64,000 nucleotides of DNA from Fimisoma sp964619315 (GTDB lineage: Bacteria > Bacillota > Clostridia > Peptostreptococcales > Anaerovoracaceae), in NCBI GenBank assembly GCA_964619315.1, contig CAZUEH010000001.1:161526-225525 (forward strand), written 5' to 3'. The notes beneath the pieces were generated by a model that was not told where the DNA came from, did no database searches, and worked only from the letters and a program-made list of their open reading frames with translations. A program made the translations under genes and the position numbers. Below, one piece after another: positions 61,347-64,000 of the stretch (within the stretch, counting starts at the first letter, position 1; every line of letters starts with the position of its first letter).

Positions 61347-62027
61347 ATGAAATATAATATCGTAGGAGAGCCTCTTCCAGTAGTAATCTGTGATTTGGAA
61401 AATAACGAAACCATGATTACTGAAAGTGGTGCTATGAGCTGGATGTCACAAAACATGAAAATGGAAACAACTAGCAACGGAGGTATCGGCAAGGCACTAG
61501 GCAGAATGTTCTCTGGTGACACACTATTCCAAAACCGATACACTGCACAAGGAGGTCCAGGACAAATAGCATTCGCTTCTTCTTTCCCGGGCTCTATCAG
61601 GGCTTTTGAAATCGAACCTGGCAAAGAAATCGTGGTTCAAAAAAGCGCTTTTCTTGCTAGTGAACCCTCTGTTGATCTTTCGATTTTCTTCCAGAAAAGA
61701 ATTGGTGCTGGCTTATTTGGCGGCGAAGGTTTCATAATGCAAAAGCTATCAGGTTATGGCACTGCTTTTGTTGAAATTGACGGTTATGCTTGTGAATATG
61801 ACCTAGCAGCTGGCCAATCGATGGTTGTAGATACTGGTTATTTGGCAGCTATGGATGCAAGTTGCTCCATAGAAATAGTAACCGTTCCTGGCGTCAAGAA
61901 CATGCTTCTTGGTGGTGAAGGCATTTTTAATACTGTAGTTTCAGGACCAGGAAAGATTATTCTTCAAACTATGCCAATCAACAATGTTGCTGGAGTTATT
62001 GCACCATTTATCCCAACTTCAAAATAA
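61347..62027 (+). CDS. AIM24 / TIGR00266 family protein
   Basis: 226 aa beta-rich protein. Typical features: SGAMSWMSQNMKMET near residues 27-41, GGIGKALGRMFSGDTLF, RYTAQGGPGQIAFAS, LFGGEGFIMQKLSG and a Gly-rich C-terminal half. Bacterial members have no established biochemical role; the yeast homologue affects mitochondrial inner membrane structure. GAAAGGA precedes the ATG. Single gene with its own promoter and terminator. Confidence 0.88.
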   Translation: MKYNIVGEPLPVVICDLENNETMITESGAMSWMSQNMKMETTSNGGIGKALGRMFSGDTLFQNRYTAQGGPGQIAFASSFPGSIRAFEIEPGKEIVVQKSAFLASEPSVDLSIFFQKRIGAGLFGGEGFIMQKLSGYGTAFVEIDGYACEYDLAAGQSMVVDTGYLAAMDASCSIEIVTVPGVKNMLLGGEGIFNTVVSGPGKIILQTMPINNVAGVIAPFIPTSK

Positions 62028-62047
62028 ACGCAATCTTTTGCAAAACA

Positions 62048-62100
62048 AAAGCAAGTTAGCTTTAACCATATTGGTTCAAATCTGACTTGCTTTACTTTTT
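62048..62100. terminator. Terminator between the AIM24 gene and xerD
   Basis: 12-bp stem (62048-62059 with 62082-62093) with T-rich flank on both strands, between converging genes. Confidence 0.75.
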
Positions 62101-62108
62101 ATATTCAT

Positions 62109-62990
62109 CTATGCTCTTGGATGGCTATTGTCGTAAACATCTTTGATACGGTTTTTAGTAAATACTAGGTAAGCTTGTGTTGCCGAAATGTCTTCATGAC
62201 CCATAAGTTCTTGCAAAGACTTTATGTCCGCTCCATTTTGCAACATGTGAATTGCAAAAGAATTTCTCAAAACCTGCGGAGTAAGATTGCAGTTGAATTC
62301 TCCCATATTGCCATATTCCTTAAGGATTTTCCAAAGACCTTGTCTTGTAATTTGTTTCCCTTGATAGTTTACAAACAAATGTCTTTCTGCTTCATTATTC
62401 CTAACAAGGCAGTTTCTGGAACGTTCAAGGTATCTTTCTAAAGCTTCTCTTGCCATGCGACCTACAGGTATGATTCTGGCATGCATATTTTCACCAGCGC
62501 AAGTCACAAACCCCATTCTCAGATTTAAATCTGCAAGGTCCATATTTATTATTTCCCCTGCTCTTATCCCTGTTGCATATAAAAGTTCTAACAACGCTCT
62601 ATCGCGTATTCCTTTTTCACTATCATCTGGCAATTCCATTAAACTTTCTATTTCTTGAGGTTTTAGAAACTCCATTGCCTTCTTCTCTATTTTAGGTGAC
62701 TTTATCTTTTCTGTAGGGTTCACTTCTATTTGTAGCTTTTTCTGCAAAAAAGTATAATAAATTCTCAGTGATGCCAGTTTTCGATTTACAGTGGATTTTG
62801 ATTTTCCTTGGCTTTTAAGAGTCATTAGGTAGGAAACCACATCTGCATTTGTCGCATTCAAAGCATCGGCTACACCTCGGCTCTTTAAAAAATCACCGAA
62901 ATGGCCAATATCTCTACCGTATGCCTGCAAGGTATTAGCAGCCACTTTTTTCTCTTCGTTTAAATACTTTATAAATTGTTCTTTATACAT
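62109..62990 (-). CDS. xerD: Tyrosine recombinase, XerD-like, with a changed HxxR motif
   Basis: 293 aa, Xer length. N-terminal SAM-like core-binding domain (about 1-85) and C-terminal catalytic domain: first Arg in ATGIRAGEI, box-II TPQVLRNSFA, LMGHEDISATQAY with the nucleophile Tyr near 276. In Xer proteins box II reads P-H-x-L-R-H; here the His of HxxR is Gln and the following His is Asn, the two Arg, the GH and the Tyr being kept. So activity may be altered. It may be the chromosome dimer recombinase or a paralogue; no dif site was identified. Confidence 0.85.
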   Translation of the reverse strand: MYKEQFIKYLNEEKKVAANTLQAYGRDIGHFGDFLKSRGVADALNATNADVVSYLMTLKSQGKSKSTVNRKLASLRIYYTFLQKKLQIEVNPTEKIKSPKIEKKAMEFLKPQEIESLMELPDDSEKGIRDRALLELLYATGIRAGEIINMDLADLNLRMGFVTCAGENMHARIIPVGRMAREALERYLERSRNCLVRNNEAERHLFVNYQGKQITRQGLWKILKEYGNMGEFNCNLTPQVLRNSFAIHMLQNGADIKSLQELMGHEDISATQAYLVFTKNRIKDVYDNSHPRA

Positions 62991-63099
62991 AATCGTGCCC
63001 TATCCTATAAATCCTATATTTTTAGTATAGTACTTAACTCTCGTTTTTTCAATGGTAATTTCCAAATCTTCAGAAAATCATATATTTTCTGTGGTTTTC

Positions 63100-63642
63100 C
63101 TACAGTTTTCCTGCCTTTATAGCTTCATTAACCATCAGAATAGCCACAATCGTTTTTCCGTCATTTATCTTGCCTTCGGCTATCATCATACATAGTTTCT
63201 CTATTTCTATTTCTTCTATCTCTATAGCTTCGTTTTCATCAAAGCAAGTTTCTCCAGGAATAAGATCCGTGCATAGATATAAATACAGCTTTTCCTCTGA
63301 GTACCCTACTGATGGATAAAAGCAAGTCATATACTTTATGTTCTTTGCAGTGTATCCTGTCTCTTCCTTTAGCTCTCGTGCTGCGGTCACTTCTGGTTTT
63401 TCACCTGGGTCAATCTTCCCTGCTGGTGCTTCAAGCATAACTCTATTGGCTGGCTTTCTGTATTGCTTTACCATAATCATCTTGTGATCTTCTGTCACTG
63501 CAGCTAAGACGGCGCCTCCATTATGCTCAATAATTTCGCGATAAGCCGTTCCATTTTGAACTGTAACTTTATCTTTACGCAAATTTATTATAGTCCCTTC
63601 ATATATAAGTTCACTGTTTATTGTTTTCTCTTCAAAAGTCAT
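63100..63642 (-). CDS. NUDIX hydrolase, ADP-ribose pyrophosphatase-like
   Basis: 180 aa. The Nudix box is intact: G-x5-E-x7-REL-x-EE-x-GY, at about residues 70-92, with REL and EETGY. The N-terminal domain-swapped sheet and VMLEAPAGKIDPGE before the box are typical of ADP-ribose pyrophosphatases (NudF). The frame extends to 63684, but the ATG at 63642, four bases after GGGAGAG, starts the family N terminus. A TATAAT at 63686-63691 on the minus strand may be its -10. Confidence 0.9.
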   Translation of the reverse strand: MTFEEKTINSELIYEGTIINLRKDKVTVQNGTAYREIIEHNGGAVLAAVTEDHKMIMVKQYRKPANRVMLEAPAGKIDPGEKPEVTAARELKEETGYTAKNIKYMTCFYPSVGYSEEKLYLYLCTDLIPGETCFDENEAIEIEEIEIEKLCMMIAEGKINDGKTIVAILMVNEAIKAGKL

Positions 63643-63827
63643 TTTTCTCTCCCTTGGTTTTATTATCAATCTTGTCTGAAACATAATTATATCACTTAAG
63701 TCTGCCCTTTGGGCAATGATATTTCTGTTTTCTATTTATTATTGCCCTCTTTATTCATCATACTTACAATTATCCTCCCATTAATTCACCTAAATAACAA
63801 CTTTTTCACTTTTTTTTCACTAAACTC

Positions 63828-63856
63828 TTGCAATTTACACGATAATTTTGTACAAT
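63828..63856 (+). promoter_or_regulatory. Promoter of the last, incomplete gene
   Basis: TTGCAA, a 17-base spacer and TACAAT; transcription would start near 63863, giving a leader of about 110 bases. Confidence 0.6.
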
Positions 63857-63864
63857 GATGTTGT

Positions 63865-63951
63865 GGTTATCCCCCCTGATAACCTCATAATCTCAAATCC
63901 AAAATACCCCTTTTGAACAAAGTAGACTGCTCCCCTGCAGTCTATTTTGTT
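63865..63951 (+). promoter_or_regulatory. Two-hairpin leader, possible attenuator
   Basis: Hairpin 1: GGTTATC/GATAACC (63865-63871 with 63878-63884) with loop CCCCCT. Hairpin 2: 15-bp stem (63916-63930 with 63937-63951, one G-U pair) with loop TCCCCT, its 3' arm containing a T-rich run like an intrinsic terminator. Both lie between the promoter and the gene's ribosome-binding site. Confidence 0.5.
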
Positions 63952-63973
63952 ATCAATTTATAGGAGCTATAAA

Positions 63974-64000
63974 ATGAAAACAATAAAGTATATTCATTCA
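63974..64000 (+). CDS. Start of an unidentified gene cut by the window end
   Basis: ATG after TAGGAGC, reading MKTIKYIHS before the window ends. Too short to identify. The leader and promoter upstream support the start. Confidence 0.5.

Noticed and set aside
1..64000. CRISPR arrays, insertion sequences, prophage
   Set aside because: I saw no regularly spaced repeats, no transposase and no phage structural genes. The Xer-like gene at 62 kb is of chromosomal type.

Overview
This window looks like a chromosomal segment of a low-GC, obligately anaerobic, amino-acid or butyrate fermenting Clostridium-type Firmicute. The evidence is AT-rich DNA, strong AGGAGG ribosome-binding sites, -10/-35 promoters of the vegetative type, a T-box on valS, CIRCE on clpB, a membrane pyrophosphatase, crotonase, formate-THF ligase, sigma-54, ThrE exporters and Mur ligase/GatD cell-wall genes. 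A family-level placement (for example Anaerovoracaceae) is only a guess. The genetic code is standard: many genes end in TGA, often inside ATGA overlaps.

Layout. 0-1.4 kb: end of a ThiT-like thiamine transporter gene, then a lone crotonase. 1.4-8.8 kb (minus): hppA, secG, tpiA, pgk, gap, rpoN, trmL; the glycolytic block follows rpoN directly. 8.9-12.1 kb (plus): ACT-less homoserine dehydrogenase, SEC-C protein, then nth, a low-MW tyrosine phosphatase and a GIY-YIG protein in tight coupling, then tRNA-Thr(CGT). 12.2-16.5 kb (minus): an accessory operon with ATGA-coupled small genes (DUF5131, AAA ATPase, a DUF4241 gene split by TGA, DUF4180, an unknown protein, a 52-aa membrane protein, a GyrI-like protein), two of its reading frames being interrupted by in-frame TGA. 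16.6-26.1 kb: an FCD GntR regulator, mntP, CIRCE-controlled clpB, and a cell-envelope operon (cls, ATP-grasp, murT, a gatD without its catalytic residues, site-2 protease). 26.3-28.7 kb: AgrC/AgrA-like two-component system with a small membrane protein. 28.9-41.2 kb: plsX-rnc-smc-ftsY-der-plsY-gpsA-miaB-nptA. 41.4-45.2 kb: tRNA-Ala(GGC), flavin reductase, an hcp remnant, a Cys-rich membrane protein, a 39-aa ferredoxin-like protein, rlmA. 45.2-52.6 kb: glyA, then T-box-valS-folC-GNAT-thrE pair. 52.6-58.4 kb: folD, rarA, two XRE regulators (one fused to a desulfoferrodoxin-like domain), fhs. 58.4-63.7 kb: rnhB, ylqF, a frameshifted surface-protein gene, rplS, AIM24 protein, xerD-like recombinase, NUDIX hydrolase. 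The last 200 bases hold a promoter and a two-hairpin leader in front of a gene that runs off the end.

How they fit together: fhs, folD and glyA form the one-carbon folate route and folC supplies polyglutamylated folate; the pyrophosphatase (with a Na+-pump signature) recycles PPi into an ion gradient; plsX, plsY and gpsA make the first phospholipid intermediates and cls makes cardiolipin. The most unusual material is the TGA-interrupted operon at 12.9-16.5 kb, the MurT/GatD pair with a dead glutaminase site, the HTH-desulfoferrodoxin fusion, the GTATAC boxes shared by gntR and the 43.3 kb locus, and the leader at the window's end.
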